A DNA stretch of 64,000 nt from Siderastrea siderea (lineage: Eukaryota > Cnidaria > Anthozoa > Scleractinia > Rhizangiidae): the NCBI GenBank assembly GCA_964030785.1, contig OZ034970.1:21584634-21648633 (forward strand). The letters are read 5' to 3'. The notes under the pieces are model-generated. The model was not told the origin of the DNA and did no database searches. It saw nothing but the letters and a program-made list of their open reading frames with translations. This document shows positions 44,043 through 54,755 of the stretch, in pieces. Position 1 is the first letter of the stretch. Every line of letters begins with the position of its first letter. Both the position numbers and the translations under genes were made by a program.

Positions 44043-45762
44043 TTTCGACACAAACATCAACTGTCCTACCAGTGACTGCAATTGTTTCAAAGTACAGGTA
44101 CGTTTAGAAAGCCATAGCTGCAAAGTCGACTGAAGAGTGACCAATCTAGAAGGGTCCACAGACAAAATCATGTCCAAAGTGTTGACCTCCACACCTAAAC
44201 AAGTCACTTTCTGAGCAGGAGGGACGGCTTTCGAAATTGACTCCTGTAATCCCAAACGAGAGAAAAGATCCTGCAAGTAACGATATGATTGCCATGCCCG
44301 AGACGCCGAGTCTATGCCCATAAAATCGTCCAAATAGTTGAGGACGGTAAAACCCGTCTCGGAACAAACATGACACACTGCCCAGGTGATACGCTGACAG
44401 GCCATGGCGGCCGAACGAAGTCCCATCGGCGAAACGATGTCGAAATAAAGACGCCCCTGCCAGGTGTAGCCTAGCAAAGGATAATCACGAGGGTGAACAG
44501 AGAACTGACGATAAGCCCGATGCAAGTCACGCTTACAAATGTAACAGCCACGGCCAAAACGAGCGACACAGGCTGCAACCGTGTCGATAGTAGAATAAAC
44601 CAGATGTAAGGGGAAGCCATCATATTCGGTTGTTGAAATACCATCGTTAACCGAGGTACCAAAAGGCCAGCTAAGATCCAGAATTTAATATACCGCGCTC
44701 CGAAGGATCGGATCTAAGGACGGAATTGAGTGGAGAAAAGGCCATCCGACCAGACGAGAACGGAATAGCATCAAACGGACCACGCACGGCACCACGAGCA
44801 ATTTCGCTGTTCAGATACTGAGTGACGGCCGTTGGGAAGTCAAGAGCACCTTTGTGCGTGCGATCGTCACTAACAGGAAAATGAAAACTAACATAGTCAT
44901 AATTAACAGGCCACCCGAACTGTAAATAATCACACACGCGACTGTCATGATAATTGCGTAAACACTCCCGCCATTCTGAAATGTTAAGACTGGTTAAAAC
45001 TGGACGACGGCAGCATCGGTAATGAGGAAGACCCGAAGTGTACACTTCCTCAGGTAAGGCGAGAAGATAGTCAGTGAATTGAGTAGACTTTTCGACAGCA
45101 ACAGAAGGAGAAGTCGAGGACGTTCGTGATGCAAAAGGCGCCTCACCTGTCGGCGAGGACAATTTGCTGTCATCGCGGATGCGCTGACCGGAAGGAAAAT
45201 CTCGAGAATCACCATCCAAATGCGAACAATAAACACGCGAGGGTAAGCTAAAAGCCGGCTGAACACTATGAGACGGGTAAACAAGATCTTGACGACCGTT
45301 ATCCAGAAAGGAGTGACCACCACTGTGTCTGCACTCTAACGAGCCAACGACACATGTTTGCTTTGTCCTTCGCGTGGGAAGAAAGTCACGATCTTCAAGG
45401 GAGCTGTCAACAAAACACAATTCTGGTGCCAAATTGCGCTCAGAGTCACGATCGTCACGACAGTCACGAGTGTCACGCGCGCTGGAATAGTCACGATTGT
45501 CATGAGAACACTCCTCCGAGTTAAAGTCACGATAGAAAAACGAACTAGGAACTGAGTCACAAGGCGACGAAAAACGTTGTGGCAAACTAGTAGGGCGCAT
45601 AATACATGCTACGTCATCGAAAGAAGAAATAACCGAACCGAAACTGTCAACAGAAGTGGTCACCACACCAGAGTCACGAACAACAACATCTTTAATGGCA
45701 CTGTCAAGATCATGAGACGATAAATTCGCAAAGTCTTGCGTTGAATAAGAGTCAAGTAGCAA
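44043..45762 (-). pseudogene. gag-end and reverse transcriptase of element 1
   Basis: The 45762-44671 frame is a long Asp/Ser-rich linker (many RDSRD-like repeats) leading into the RT N-terminus (VCDYLQFGWPVNYD, RGPFDAIPFSSGRM, SPLNSVLRSDPSERG). A one-base shift near 44695 moves the RT to the next frame, which stays open to 44043: the palm motifs are KRDLHRAYRQFSV, PMGLRSAAMACQRI and NYLDDFMGI (catalytic LDD). The domain is then cut by the LINE. It copies the element RNA into DNA. Confidence 0.8.
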
Positions 45763-45826
45763 CGAACTAAATTGTCAAAAAGTAGACGCCGGAGTTTCCT
45801 TCGGATCAGTAGATAGCAAGGGGCAA

Positions 45827-46782
45827 TCAGACGAAAATTCTGTATGACGCGCGATTTGTCGGGACGTCACCCAGCATTTTGCACAACGTGCTGAAGCCAT
45901 TTTCGTTCCCCGCGAATCGTACCACAATGATCCTTTGTGAGCTTACAACGATTTCTATAAAAATCACGACAAAATAAGACAACAGGCGTGGATGATGGAC
46001 GTTGGACCACCCCGGAACGTTGCTTGACGCGTAAAGAATGGCGTTCCAAATGCTCAAACGAATCCCCCCAGTGCAAATGGCCTCGTTCAATCTCCAGCAA
46101 AACTGCTGCAGGAAATTCCCGGACTGAAGACCACTCATGCTGAATGGCCAAATACATTAAATCGAACAGAAATCGAAGAAGAACGCAGAATAGAACGATA
46201 TCCGGCAGTGAACCAGTCTTCTATGGTCAGTTCATCATATGAAATATTCTTACTGACGTATAACAAACCAAGTTCGCTATGAGACCAAATTTAAGGGTGA
46301 CGAATGCGCGATGTAATTTTAGCGGTTTTCCCGGACTTTAAACGCTTCTCATGCTTACCCCGCTGCTTCCTAACCGCCTCTGAATCCTCGTCCTCCGAAG
46401 AAAGCTGGTCGTCGTCTCCAGAGCTGAAAACCAGGCCATCATCCTTTAAACCCAAGGCTGACAACTTCCTATCCGCTTTCTTTGTCAAGGAAGCCGTTTT
46501 GCGTAAATCGTCGACTATCAGAGAGGACGCATGAGGCTTCTTGTTCTCAAGGTGTGGTCGAACCACCTACTGTTCCAACTGATCGCGTTGCAACTCTGCA
46601 AGTTCGTTCCGTAACTGCAGCACCTCTCGCTCCTTTTCTCGGTGTTGACGAGCCAGCTTAGCCTGATTAATCTCCTGGCGAAGGGTCTGCGCCTCCAACG
46701 TCAGGGCGTCCACATGTGAAGCATCTGCTAGAGCGCCTACACTAGCAGGAGAATCCGTGTCAGCTGAAGTACCATTGATCAC
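45827..46782 (-). pseudogene. gag-like ORF of element 1
   Basis: 46782-46567 starts with an ATG and has a strong coiled coil (TLRQEINQAKLARQHREKE). It continues after a stop at 46291-46566 with acidic and basic patches, and at 45827-46138 with a Cys/His finger (FCRDFYRNRCKLTKDHC) followed by a second Cys cluster. These features suit a nucleocapsid-type protein. Stops and shifts break it into three. Confidence 0.65.
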
Positions 46783-46973
46783 TGATTCCCCTGCTTCGTG
46801 TAAAATAGCCTTTTCTTTTTTTTTTTGTTAATTTTTTATTTTTTTTAATTATCTTTATTAAAATAGCCTTTTCTGGTGTAAACTCCGATCCGGTGTGCAA
46901 GGCGGCATAATTGACCCGTGGTAACGAGCGAAGAGAGCGTTGAACCGACATTTCACTTCTTGTAAGCGACTTA

Positions 46974-47180
46974 AAGAAAAAACTTAATAAAACTACAACT
47001 GTAGCTGGTGATGTCGAATTAACTGAAGGCCTAGAATTACACGAGTTATAAATCACGCGAGTTATAACAAAAATGCACCTTGTCGGAAAACCAGTCATAT
47101 AATTATAATACCCATCATCTACACCCTCTCACCCGGCCGGGGAATTAAATATCTTGAGCCGGAAGGCCCAAAATGAACCA
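46974..47180 (-). repeat. split direct repeat A1 of element 1 (5' end)
   Basis: About 207 bp matching A2. The right edge, AAAATGAACCA followed by unrelated TTGATAAG, is the 5' terminus of the element. Confidence 0.85.
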
Positions 47181-48931
47181 TTGATAAGTCTATTAATGAT
47201 ACATGGGGATACAGGTGGGAAGGGAAGAGAGCTGATATTTTGACTGTGGAATTCTTGGGGTCAGGGCTAGATACAGTTAATGCAATGCCTCTGACGTTTT
47301 TGGAGGAATTCGAAAAATAATGGCAATGACAATTTTTAAGAGGGATTTGAACATCATACAAGGTGGAAGTCTCGATTAAAATAAACTGGACATTTAAGGG
47401 CTCAAAGCTGCTCAAAGGAACGAATTAGTTGTTCCACGACGGAATACAATACTTTCCTAAAAGAGGTGTCGGCAACTGAGAAATAATGCATTACATTAGC
47501 GCCTTGGACTTTCTGAGGTAAAATAATTCCCGGAGTAGTTAACACGCATAATAATACATTTATTCGGATATGAAAAGTCTGTCTTTAACTCAGAGAAATT
47601 ATTTCAATCCACGCATTTACCATCTAGCCCATATAGAGGGAAAATAAACACTAGAAACGACACTGGGTTAATTTTGTCGCATCAAAATGACTAGCGCTGA
47701 ATACAAGCTTAGACTCTAACCAAATGTAATGATTACGTGACTACTTCTCGTTTCGACAAGTGGTCACGCAAACTGGATGAGGTGATACAGGTAACGCAAT
47801 TTCATAAAATGCATGGCATTTTTAATACTGAAAATATGAGGGCTGTAGAAGAATTTTAGTGTGGTGGGTGTGCTAGAGTTTTGGGTTTGGACCTGGCGAA
47901 GATTGTTTTCGTTAGGTTTTTGCGACAGCTGGCTTACATTCCTCATCCGAGAGCGTTGCAAATAGATTACAATTTGTCAGCGGACTCCCTTAAAGCGTAT
48001 ATAAGGCCGCGCCTACTGGGCGGGCAAAAGCACGACGCGTGCGCAGTTCCCACCATAGTTTTACAAAGGAAAACACAGATAAATGTCGAAATTTTCACTT
48101 TAACCGCAAACATTAACGCCGTTTCTGAAAGTTTAAGCTCTTTACGTTGAGTATGTGTTAAAATGAAGTAACTGTTATGCACAAGTTTTACCTTGCATGA
48201 AATACGGTTTTCCGGGACATGTTATGTATCGCTTTGATACGAACTTCGCGCGCGTAAACGTTTGAACTGATTCAAACTTCAAGGCTCTGTAAACCCGGAA
48301 GTGACGTAACTTGTTGCGTTTGACCCTGTGAAGGCATCGCCAGGCAAGCAGTTCGATCTGTCGCGGCGTGTCAGCGTTGTGTGCTTTCGTGTTCCTTCTC
48401 TTACAACTTTTTTGGCTCCTCTCTTTGCTTTCCTTCTCGATTCCACACTTTTGCATCCCCGCCCTGTTTGCTGCTTTCTCATCTGAAAGTGACAGCTGGC
48501 TCCCATTCCTCGTTCCTCATAAGCGTAAGGGAGAGCGTTGCAAATTCATAGCGAATTTCCTGATTTATTTTTTGCAGCGGTCTGTTTCTTTTGCAAACGC
48601 GGAATGTACGTCTGCAAATTCAGATCAGGCCACTCAAACACCTCTGACATAAGCTAATAAAATGTAAAAACGCGTTTCGAAAAATGTTAGGAAATCGTGG
48701 AGTTACGTGCTTTTTGGTTTTCCTTAAATGTGGTCGGGAATTTCCATTGTTTTTATATTTATTCAGGCTCATTTCAAAGACAAACAACTTTTAAAATATT
48801 TTATTTTCAATCAAATATACGGCAGATATATCTACCATATAACAATACGCAGAAATTACGTCTCCAGCAACAGGAATACTGCCTTTAGTAGCAAGTGCGG
48901 CATGTCAGCACACAATCGACGTACTACCCAA
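47181..48931. other. stretch between the two Ngaro elements, no supported gene
   Basis: Mostly unremarkable. A GC-rich patch at 48000-48060 (GCCGCGCCTACTGGGCGGGC) and a GTGACGTAAC motif near 48300 could be promoter-like. The last 60 bases (about 48885-48931, minus strand) contain a C-x3-C-x2-C spacing discussed with the exon fragment at 55026. Confidence 0.35.
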
Positions 48932-49346
48932 TTAATACTCCCAACCCATGAATGAAGCAGCACAACAAATTGTGTGGGAAAAGGGGTAGGGGATGAAGTA
49001 CTCGAGTTGCCTATACACATCCATCTATAAGGATCATACAGGTCAGGTTGCTTGGCAACGAGAGTGCTAAGCCTCTCATGGGGTCCTAATCCCAAGGCCA
49101 CTGAGAGGTCCTAATCCTCTCTATGGGGTCCTAATCCCCAGGCCCTGAGAGGTCCTAATGCTCTCAATGAGGTCCTAATCCCCAGGCCCTGAGAGGTCCT
49201 AATCCTCTCTACGGGGCCCTAATCCCCAGGCCCTGAGAGGTCCTTATCCTCTCGACAACCGAGTATCCTGGGGTCCCATTCTACCAAGATAGCTGACCAT
49301 GTGAGTCTATGGGGCAAAGGGTGACCTGTATGGAGCACTTCATCCC
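48932..49346 (-). repeat. split direct repeat B2 of element 2
   Basis: 415 bp from TTAATACTCCCAACC to CACTTCATCCC. It contains about four 45-bp units (GGGTCCTAATCCCCAGGCCC, TGAGAGGTCCTAATCCTCTC) and has inverted flanks: GGGGATGAAGTACT pairs with the GCACTTCATCC side, and CATACAGGTCA with TGACCTGTATG. It lacks the AATACACAAAGTGTATT hairpin that B1 keeps beyond this point. Confidence 0.85.
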
Positions 49347-50150
49347 ACCCAAACTTTATTAGATAACAAATAATTCAGCTCGAGGACTTTAAATAGTCAG
49401 AACCTGCTAAATTACAAAAAAATCAAAAAAAAAAAAATAAAAATAAATAAATAAAATAAAATAAAATAATAATAATAGGAAGAATAATAACACTAATAAT
49501 AATAATAATAATAATAATAATAGGACAACATTATAAGATAGATACAACAAAACTGAAGTCAGCAAACAAAGTCAAAACAGCACAGCACGCTGTGCGAGTC
49601 CAAACAGCACTAGGCTGGATAACTGTAACATAAGGGCAGACATACTGCACAAGTCCACAAGAGCACAAAGCTCTATGACAGTAACATTGGCTGAAAGTCA
49701 TAATGGGCAGACATGCCGCACAAGTCTACAACAGTATTTGGCTGTATAACTAATGTTAGCAATGAAAACCCTCTACAGGAGATAACTTCACAGAATAGGT
49801 AACCCAAAACAACTAAGGGCTAAAATACAATGCTTATTATTTTCATAACATTTCTGATAGTATGGGGGAATTTACAAGATTAATTATTAACCGTTTTACT
49901 CCCAAGAGTGCCGCAATCAAAATTCAAAACCAAAATATTCTTGGTAAAAATAAAAATAGTACCAAGAGAAAGTACCGAAAACTGTTGGAGAAGTCTTACT
50001 TCAGTGGTCACACCATAGGATTTGAACCACAAAAATGACTACAAGTGACTTTGGGAGTAAAAGGGGGTTAATGGCAATTACTGGGAATAAAATCTGTAAA
50101 CAATAATGCTGTTGCCAATACGTTAACAAGACAAGGGCTGGGTGGGTGGG
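49347..50150. other. 804-bp unexplained segment between B2 and A2 of element 2
   Basis: It holds an A-rich/(AAT)n/(AATA)n tract at 49414-49530 and, at about 49585-49755, three imperfect 60-70 bp tandem units around CTGTGCGAGTCCAAACAGCA, TGCACAAGTCCACAAGAGCA and CCGCACAAGTCTACAACAGT. There is no coding frame. It is absent from the A1 side, so it is either a later insertion or an element-specific region. Confidence 0.55.
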
Positions 50151-50419
50151 AATTTTTGTCCACCGCTTGGAAAGATCAGAGAATTATGAACTCTATGCAG
50201 GGAAATGTAAAAGAGAACAGTAATGTTTTGATTGACAGTAAGACTTTCTGCATTTTGATTGGACTAGAAATGACAAGTCATTTCCTATGCACCAGGTCAA
50301 GTTGACCTTTGGATATACACACAGAGGCCATTGTCTTGCTAGTGCATTGCGTGACAGATGTGATCACCTTCATGGTTGTCACATTAACTTAAATTTATAA
50401 TATTTATAAATTTGCTTTA
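50151..50419 (-). repeat. split direct repeat A2 of element 2
   Basis: 269 bp nearly identical to A1, from AATTTTTGTCCACCGCTTGG to ATAAATTTGCTTTA. The right end overlaps the start of B1 by the bases TTA, the likely crossover region of the circular intermediate. Confidence 0.9.
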
Positions 50420-50831
50420 ATACTCCCAACCCATGAATGAAGCAGCACAACAAATTGTGTGGGAAAAGGGGTAGGGGATGAAGTACTCGAGTTGCCTATA
50501 CACATCCATCTATAAGGATCATACAGGTCAGGTTGCTTGGCAACGAGAGTGCTAAGCCTCTCATGGGGTCCTAATCCCAAGGCCACTGAGAGGTCCTAAT
50601 CCTCTCTATGGGGTCCTAATCCCCAGGCCCTGAGAGGTCCTAATGCTCTCAATGAGGTCCTAATCCCCAGGCCCTGAGAGGTCCTAATCCTCTCTACGGG
50701 GTCCTAATCCCCAGGCCCTGAGAGGTCCTTATCCTCTCGACAACCGAGTATCCTGGGGTCCCATTCTACCAAGATAGCTGACCATGTGAGTCTATGGGGC
50801 AAAGGGTGACCTGTATGGAGCACTTCATCCC
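50417..50831 (-). repeat. split direct repeat B1 of element 2
   Basis: Matches B2 almost base for base, including the internal 45-bp array; one visible difference is CGGGGTCC here against CGGGGCCC in B2. It continues for a further 40 bp to a small hairpin, AATACACAAAGTGTATT, shared with the diverged copy at 29150-29200. Confidence 0.9.
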
Positions 50832-50896
50832 CACAAATACACAAAGTGTATTCCCCATGACGAACAAAAACAAAAGTTGAAAATGAAATAACCCAC

Positions 50897-51835
50897 TTAG
50901 TGGTAGGAATCCTTCATTAGTTTCTGCGAGACTTCTAGAATAAGGGGTTGAGGGGATTTGATATATCGCTCATAGCAATCAGAGGACCAGCGACCTAGTG
51001 TTTTGATAAGCCATGGGGGAAGACCCACAGCCGCTGCCGTTGTAGCTGCCCCAATCCTATAACTGTGGCCTGCATATTCAGATGGGTTTAAACCGGACTG
51101 TGAAAGAAGCTGCCTTGTTTCTGAGGTCAGGGCATCTTTTGACAGGGGTTGCCCAGATGCATATATAAAAAGGGGGCCTGGTGTTGAGTTGCGCAGAGAT
51201 AAATAGGACTTCATAGCCTTAACAGGACAAACTGGTTGATTTGTTTTACCTACCATAATAGTCTGACCAGATCGAAATGGGTCGGTCTTAGAAACTTTGA
51301 TGCGAATGGACATGTGATCAGGATTATCCCAGGAGGGGAGGAAAGTGACATCACCTAGGGACAAATGGGTGTCAGAGGAAAATTTTCCATTACAAGTTAA
51401 CTCCCCAAGGCGCAGAAAACCAAAGAATGAAAGAGTCATAGCTGCCCAGGTCATGACCGAATCATAATTACGGGTATGAGGGATGGCTAACAGACAGTAG
51501 AAAAGCCTAAGGTGATGGATGGTAATGGGCAGCCGAACTCTAGTTGAGCTAGCACCCTGGGAGCGTTTGATGCCTCTGCAGATAAGCTGTAAGCGTAGAA
51601 ACTTGTTAAGCTCCAGCGTGAAACCAGAACGAATATGGAAATGGCGAACAGCAGCGAGATAGCCCTTGATTGATGAATGTTTGATAGACTTAGCCAGATA
51701 TGCAACATACTGGATAAGGGTATCCTCATCTGCTGGTAGGCAACTCCCAGACCTCGGGCGATATAAGGAGCAGAAATCCACAAACCGTTTTTCAGCAGAG
51801 GTGTAAGTTTGTTGAGTGGAGGTGGCAATGGATAG
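50897..51835 (-). CDS. tyrosine recombinase (element 2)
   Basis: The conserved frame begins upstream of any ATG (DINHYFKLSIATSTQQTY near 51820) and overlaps the end of the RT frame. Its core-binding half has YVAYLAKSIKHSSIKGYLAA. The catalytic half has FFGFLRLGELTC (first Arg), AGHSYRIGAATTAA (H-x-x-R), LGRWSSDCYERYI (Trp and the nucleophilic Tyr), about 294 residues from a GTG at 51781. It would integrate the circular DNA copy. With no ATG, expression by frameshift or reinitiation from the RT frame is likely. All catalytic residues are intact. Confidence 0.85.
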   Translation of the reverse strand, partial: LSIATSTQQTYTSAEKRFVDFCSLYRPRSGSCLPADEDTLIQYVAYLAKSIKHSSIKGYLAAVRHFHIRSGFTLELNKFLRLQLICRGIKRSQGASSTRVRLPITIHHLRLFYCLLAIPHTRNYDSVMTWAAMTLSFFGFLRLGELTCNGKFSSDTHLSLGDVTFLPSWDNPDHMSIRIKVSKTDPFRSGQTIMVGKTNQPVCPVKAMKSYLSLRNSTPGPLFIYASGQPLSKDALTSETRQLLSQSGLNPSEYAGHSYRIGAATTAAAVGLPPWLIKTLGRWSSDCYERYIKSPQPLILEVSQKLMKDSYH

Positions 51836-51861
51836 TTTAAAGTAGTGGTTGATATCTTCCT

Positions 51862-53808
51862 CTAAATCTCCCAGAGTACCTGAGGTACCGGACAGGGAGT
51901 CGGGTCTGCATGTGGGGCCAGCAAGCGGAACCTTTCCATCTGAAAGCGAGAAATTGAGTCAGCAGTTTCATTCCGTTTGCCCTCGATATGGCTGACTTTC
52001 AGGTAAAAATTATATCTGAGTGTCAAAAGAGTCAAGTGGCGAACCAAGTCCATCACCCGAGGAATGCGGGACCGCTTGGAATTCACTATGTCTACGACTG
52101 ACCTGTTGTCGCAGAAAAATAGGATGCGCTTATTACGAAAAGTTTCACCCCACAAATGGCAAGCAACTACCAGGGCAAAAAGTTCCTGCCATGCAATGCT
52201 TATACCAGGTTGCCCGAGTTTCTGATGGGCTCTCCATTGACCAAGGAACCACTGAGAGCCAAAGATACCACCAAAACCCAAGGAACCAGAGGCATCAGTG
52301 TGCAAGTGCAGAGAATCAGAGTTAACCCAAGAAGTGGATAAGAAAAAACTAGCTCCATTCCAATTAGAAATGAAATCTTGCCACATACTAAGATCCTTGA
52401 AAAACCCCGAGCTTAGTTTGATATGGTGGTGAGGTTGGGAAACCCTGCGGGTCAACTCGATCATGCGCTGTAAGAAAGGTCGTCCGGGGGGAACCACCCG
52501 ACATGCAAAGTTTAGGGTACCAATGAGGGCCTGCAATTCCTTCAAAGTACATGACTTTCTAGACTCAAAAAGGCTCAGGGAAGTTTGGATGCGCTCGACC
52601 TTGTCAGGAGGGAGACGGGCCTCCAACCTGGCAGAGTCCAGAATAATGCCCATAAATTCTAAGGAGGTGCAAGGCCCTTGAGTCTTGTCCACCGCAATTG
52701 GAATGCCCAAATTCCGAAAGGTGAGCAACATGCTTGAAAGGCTCAGCTTGCATCCCTGGCTGGGTGTAGGCCCATCTGAGGCAGGTTCAATAATCAAAAA
52801 ATCATCCAGAATATGACAAACAAATGAAATACAGCACTTGTTGAGGAGGATCCACTCAACTGCCTCAGAAAGCTTATTAAACAGAAAAGGCGCGCTCCGT
52901 AATCCGAAGGGGAGGACTTTGTCATAATAATAGGAGCCCTCCCAGTACATACCGAAAAGCTCATAGTCGGAAGGGCGAAGTGGAATAAGGCGGAAGGCAG
53001 ACTCAATGTCTGTCTTGGCTAAATAGCACCCTTGACCTAGGCTCAAGATCCCTTGAATGGCATTGTCAATGGTTATGTACTGCAAACTATATTCCTCTTT
53101 GGAAATAGAAGAGTTGATGCTGGTTGTTCCCGATTTGGGGAAAGAGAGATGGAAGATGGTCCTGAATTTGTCCGAGTGTTTCTTTGGAACCAACCCAATT
53201 GGGGATACCTGAAAGTTGGGGAATGGGGGAGTAGAAAACGGTCCTGCTACGCGACCCAAGGCAACTTCTTTCAATAAGTTTGCAGTGACTACATGTGGCT
53301 GCTCTAGTGCCGTCGGCAAGTTACGAGAAAATCTAGAAACACGGGACCCCGAGTATCCTACATCAACACCATGCTTAAGAGTACTGCAGAGGGTGGAGAC
53401 AAATGAACGGTCAGGGTGACCAGAAAGCGCCCTTTCTAAGTTATTTACATTAATAGGGGAAGGGAGGGCCCCATAGTACCCTTTACTTCCTTCGAGGGGG
53501 AGCTGACTTGGGGGTGCCCTTGTCCCCATCCCTATCTCCAAGGTCTCCTGGTTTCTTAGGTATGATGGGGCAATGGCATCCTGGATGGGGCCCGGAGCAC
53601 CGGTTACAGATGTGTCTATAGCTACAGGGATCCCTGTTGCACTTTCCAGTGCGGTTAAAGGCATGACATGTGCCTCGCATTTCGCCCCCGGTCGAGACAC
53701 TATTTGGCTGGGGTCCTTTGTTGAAAAGGGGGTACTCCTCCTTAAGCGCAGAAGGCGCGACCGTAAATATTGTAAGCCAGAGTTGATTGTCAATTTCCGA
53801 CCAAACAC
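51862..53808 (-). CDS. reverse transcriptase-RNase H (element 2)
   Basis: A single 648-codon open frame. The first 100 residues overlap the gag frame and have no ATG. RT motifs: RVAGPFSTPPFPNFQ, DKFRTIFHLSFP, GCYLAKTDIESAFRLIPL, LPFGLRSAPFLFN and CHILDDFLII (catalytic LDD) at about residue 340. Thumb-like text and SCTLKELQALIGTLNF follow. RNase H has LHLHTDASGSLGFGG, IAWQELFALVVA, FFCDNRSVVDIVN, ending with ETADSISR; all acids are present. It makes the DNA copy of the element. It lies one frame off from gag, so a +1 shift within the 326-base overlap would be needed for a fusion. Confidence 0.9.
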   Translation of the reverse strand: MFGRKLTINSGLQYLRSRLLRLRRSTPFSTKDPSQIVSRPGAKCEAHVMPLTALESATGIPVAIDTSVTGAPGPIQDAIAPSYLRNQETLEIGMGTRAPPSQLPLEGSKGYYGALPSPINVNNLERALSGHPDRSFVSTLCSTLKHGVDVGYSGSRVSRFSRNLPTALEQPHVVTANLLKEVALGRVAGPFSTPPFPNFQVSPIGLVPKKHSDKFRTIFHLSFPKSGTTSINSSISKEEYSLQYITIDNAIQGILSLGQGCYLAKTDIESAFRLIPLRPSDYELFGMYWEGSYYYDKVLPFGLRSAPFLFNKLSEAVEWILLNKCCISFVCHILDDFLIIEPASDGPTPSQGCKLSLSSMLLTFRNLGIPIAVDKTQGPCTSLEFMGIILDSARLEARLPPDKVERIQTSLSLFESRKSCTLKELQALIGTLNFACRVVPPGRPFLQRMIELTRRVSQPHHHIKLSSGFFKDLSMWQDFISNWNGASFFLSTSWVNSDSLHLHTDASGSLGFGGIFGSQWFLGQWRAHQKLGQPGISIAWQELFALVVACHLWGETFRNKRILFFCDNRSVVDIVNSKRSRIPRVMDLVRHLTLLTLRYNFYLKVSHIEGKRNETADSISRFQMERFRLLAPHADPTPCPVPQVLWEI

Positions 53809-54661
53809 GTGTTTTGTCTAGGCTGGCTTTTTGGCGGAACTTGTAGTCGTAAATGGCCCATCCTAAACCCTTATGTACCCGGGCGGCATATCGAATTAAG
53901 CTTAAGTACTGCAGCAACTCCTGGGAACGCTGTGGGAACTTGTATGTGAAAACACTCATGTATGAGGTAAATGCCGTCGTCCACTGCTCGATGTCGGTAA
54001 TGGAGGAGGCTGATTTCGATTTCTTGGAGACCCGAACAACAGAATTGTCGAGGGTGAGTACCAAATTATCCTCCTCCTCCAAAGTTGAAAGGTTTTTAGG
54101 TAAGAGCTTTGACAATTCGAAAAACTCACCCGATTGAATGTCCTTGACGTATGTGGCAGGGATATCCTGAAATGGGCTGGCATTGCGACACGTCCCCATT
54201 GGAACTTGATCTCGTGGCGTGGCGCTTGGTTCACTCGGTATGACAGGCGTTGTGGGATTTGAGGCTGAATTTGCAGTTTGTAAAGCTTGAACTGCGGCCA
54301 TAGCGGCCTCGCTGGCAATCTCCCTGGAAGCATTAGCGATTGATTCCTGAATCAGGCGCCGTATGCTGGATAACTGCCCCTCCGTGAAGTTGCTATCGTT
54401 TGCCTCGTGGTCCTGACGGGCTAGCGTGGCATTGGAGTCGTGACCGCCTCGCACCGGCTGATTTTGAGTTCTCTCGTCGTTGAGAGCCGGGCGAACGGAA
54501 CCGGAATCACGTAGCCGATTTACTAGAGAGTTCCTGTTCCCCGTGAAAGGGATTTTCCTCTCGCGGCAAAGATTGCGAAGCTCGGCTACTGTTAGAGCGT
54601 TCAGTACTGCAGGATCGATGGCAGCATGGTTTTGTGCACGAGCCCGTCGAGTTGGCGGCAT
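53483..54661 (-). CDS. gag-like protein with SAP domain (element 2)
   Basis: A 392-residue frame from an ATG at 54661. Residues about 18-52 (LNALTVAELRNLCRERK, then FTGNRNSLVNRLR) form a SAP DNA-binding motif. The centre has helical, capsid-like text (VRVSKKSKSAS, FTYKFPQRSQELLQYLSLI). Residues about 335-365 form Cys/His fingers (CHAFNRTGKCNRDPCSYRH, then CNRCSGPHPGCHC), the first of CCCH type. The protein should package RNA; the SAP domain is an uncommon addition that may tether it to chromatin. The final 326 bases overlap the RT frame. Confidence 0.85.
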   Translation of the reverse strand: MPPTRRARAQNHAAIDPAVLNALTVAELRNLCRERKIPFTGNRNSLVNRLRDSGSVRPALNDERTQNQPVRGGHDSNATLARQDHEANDSNFTEGQLSSIRRLIQESIANASREIASEAAMAAVQALQTANSASNPTTPVIPSEPSATPRDQVPMGTCRNASPFQDIPATYVKDIQSGEFFELSKLLPKNLSTLEEEDNLVLTLDNSVVRVSKKSKSASSITDIEQWTTAFTSYMSVFTYKFPQRSQELLQYLSLIRYAARVHKGLGWAIYDYKFRQKASLDKTRVWSEIDNQLWLTIFTVAPSALKEEYPLFNKGPQPNSVSTGGEMRGTCHAFNRTGKCNRDPCSYRHICNRCSGPHPGCHCPIIPKKPGDLGDRDGDKGTPKSAPPRRK

Positions 54662-54755
54662 AGTCTTCGTAGAACAAGCGAGTTGTGACCGCCGCTCCGC
54701 CGCTATACAATTGCAGATTTGAAATAGACGTCAAAGACAGCAAAATTCAGCTGAT

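Larger units (their letters stand above)
40787..47180 (-). mobile_element. Ngaro/PAT-like tyrosine-recombinase retrotransposon 1, degenerate
   Basis: Read on the minus strand, the order is A1 (47180-46974), gag, RT, RNase H, tyrosine recombinase, B1 (41265-41145), A2 (41144-40908), B2 (40907-40787). B1 and B2 are both 121 bp and nearly identical; A2 repeats most of A1. Split direct repeats like this define Ngaro/PAT-type elements, which integrate by recombinase and make no target duplication. The genes contain several stops and frameshifts and a LINE sits in the RT/RNase H junction, so this copy is dead. Confidence 0.85.

Noticed and set aside
44994..45555. Several alternative-frame ORFs across the Asp/Ser-rich linker
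   Set aside because: Shadows of the 44671-45762 frame; caused by repetitive GTCACGA-type codons.
49585..49755. CRISPR-like array of three units
   Set aside because: Imperfect tandem units without uniform spacers, in a eukaryotic retroelement.
48856..50586. Identical short ORFs at 48856-49101 and 50404-50586
   Set aside because: Shadows of the B1/B2 non-coding repeats.
51781..51781. GTG at 51781 as the start of the recombinase
   Set aside because: The conserved N-terminal helix begins upstream in the same frame, so this is not the true start; no ATG is available.
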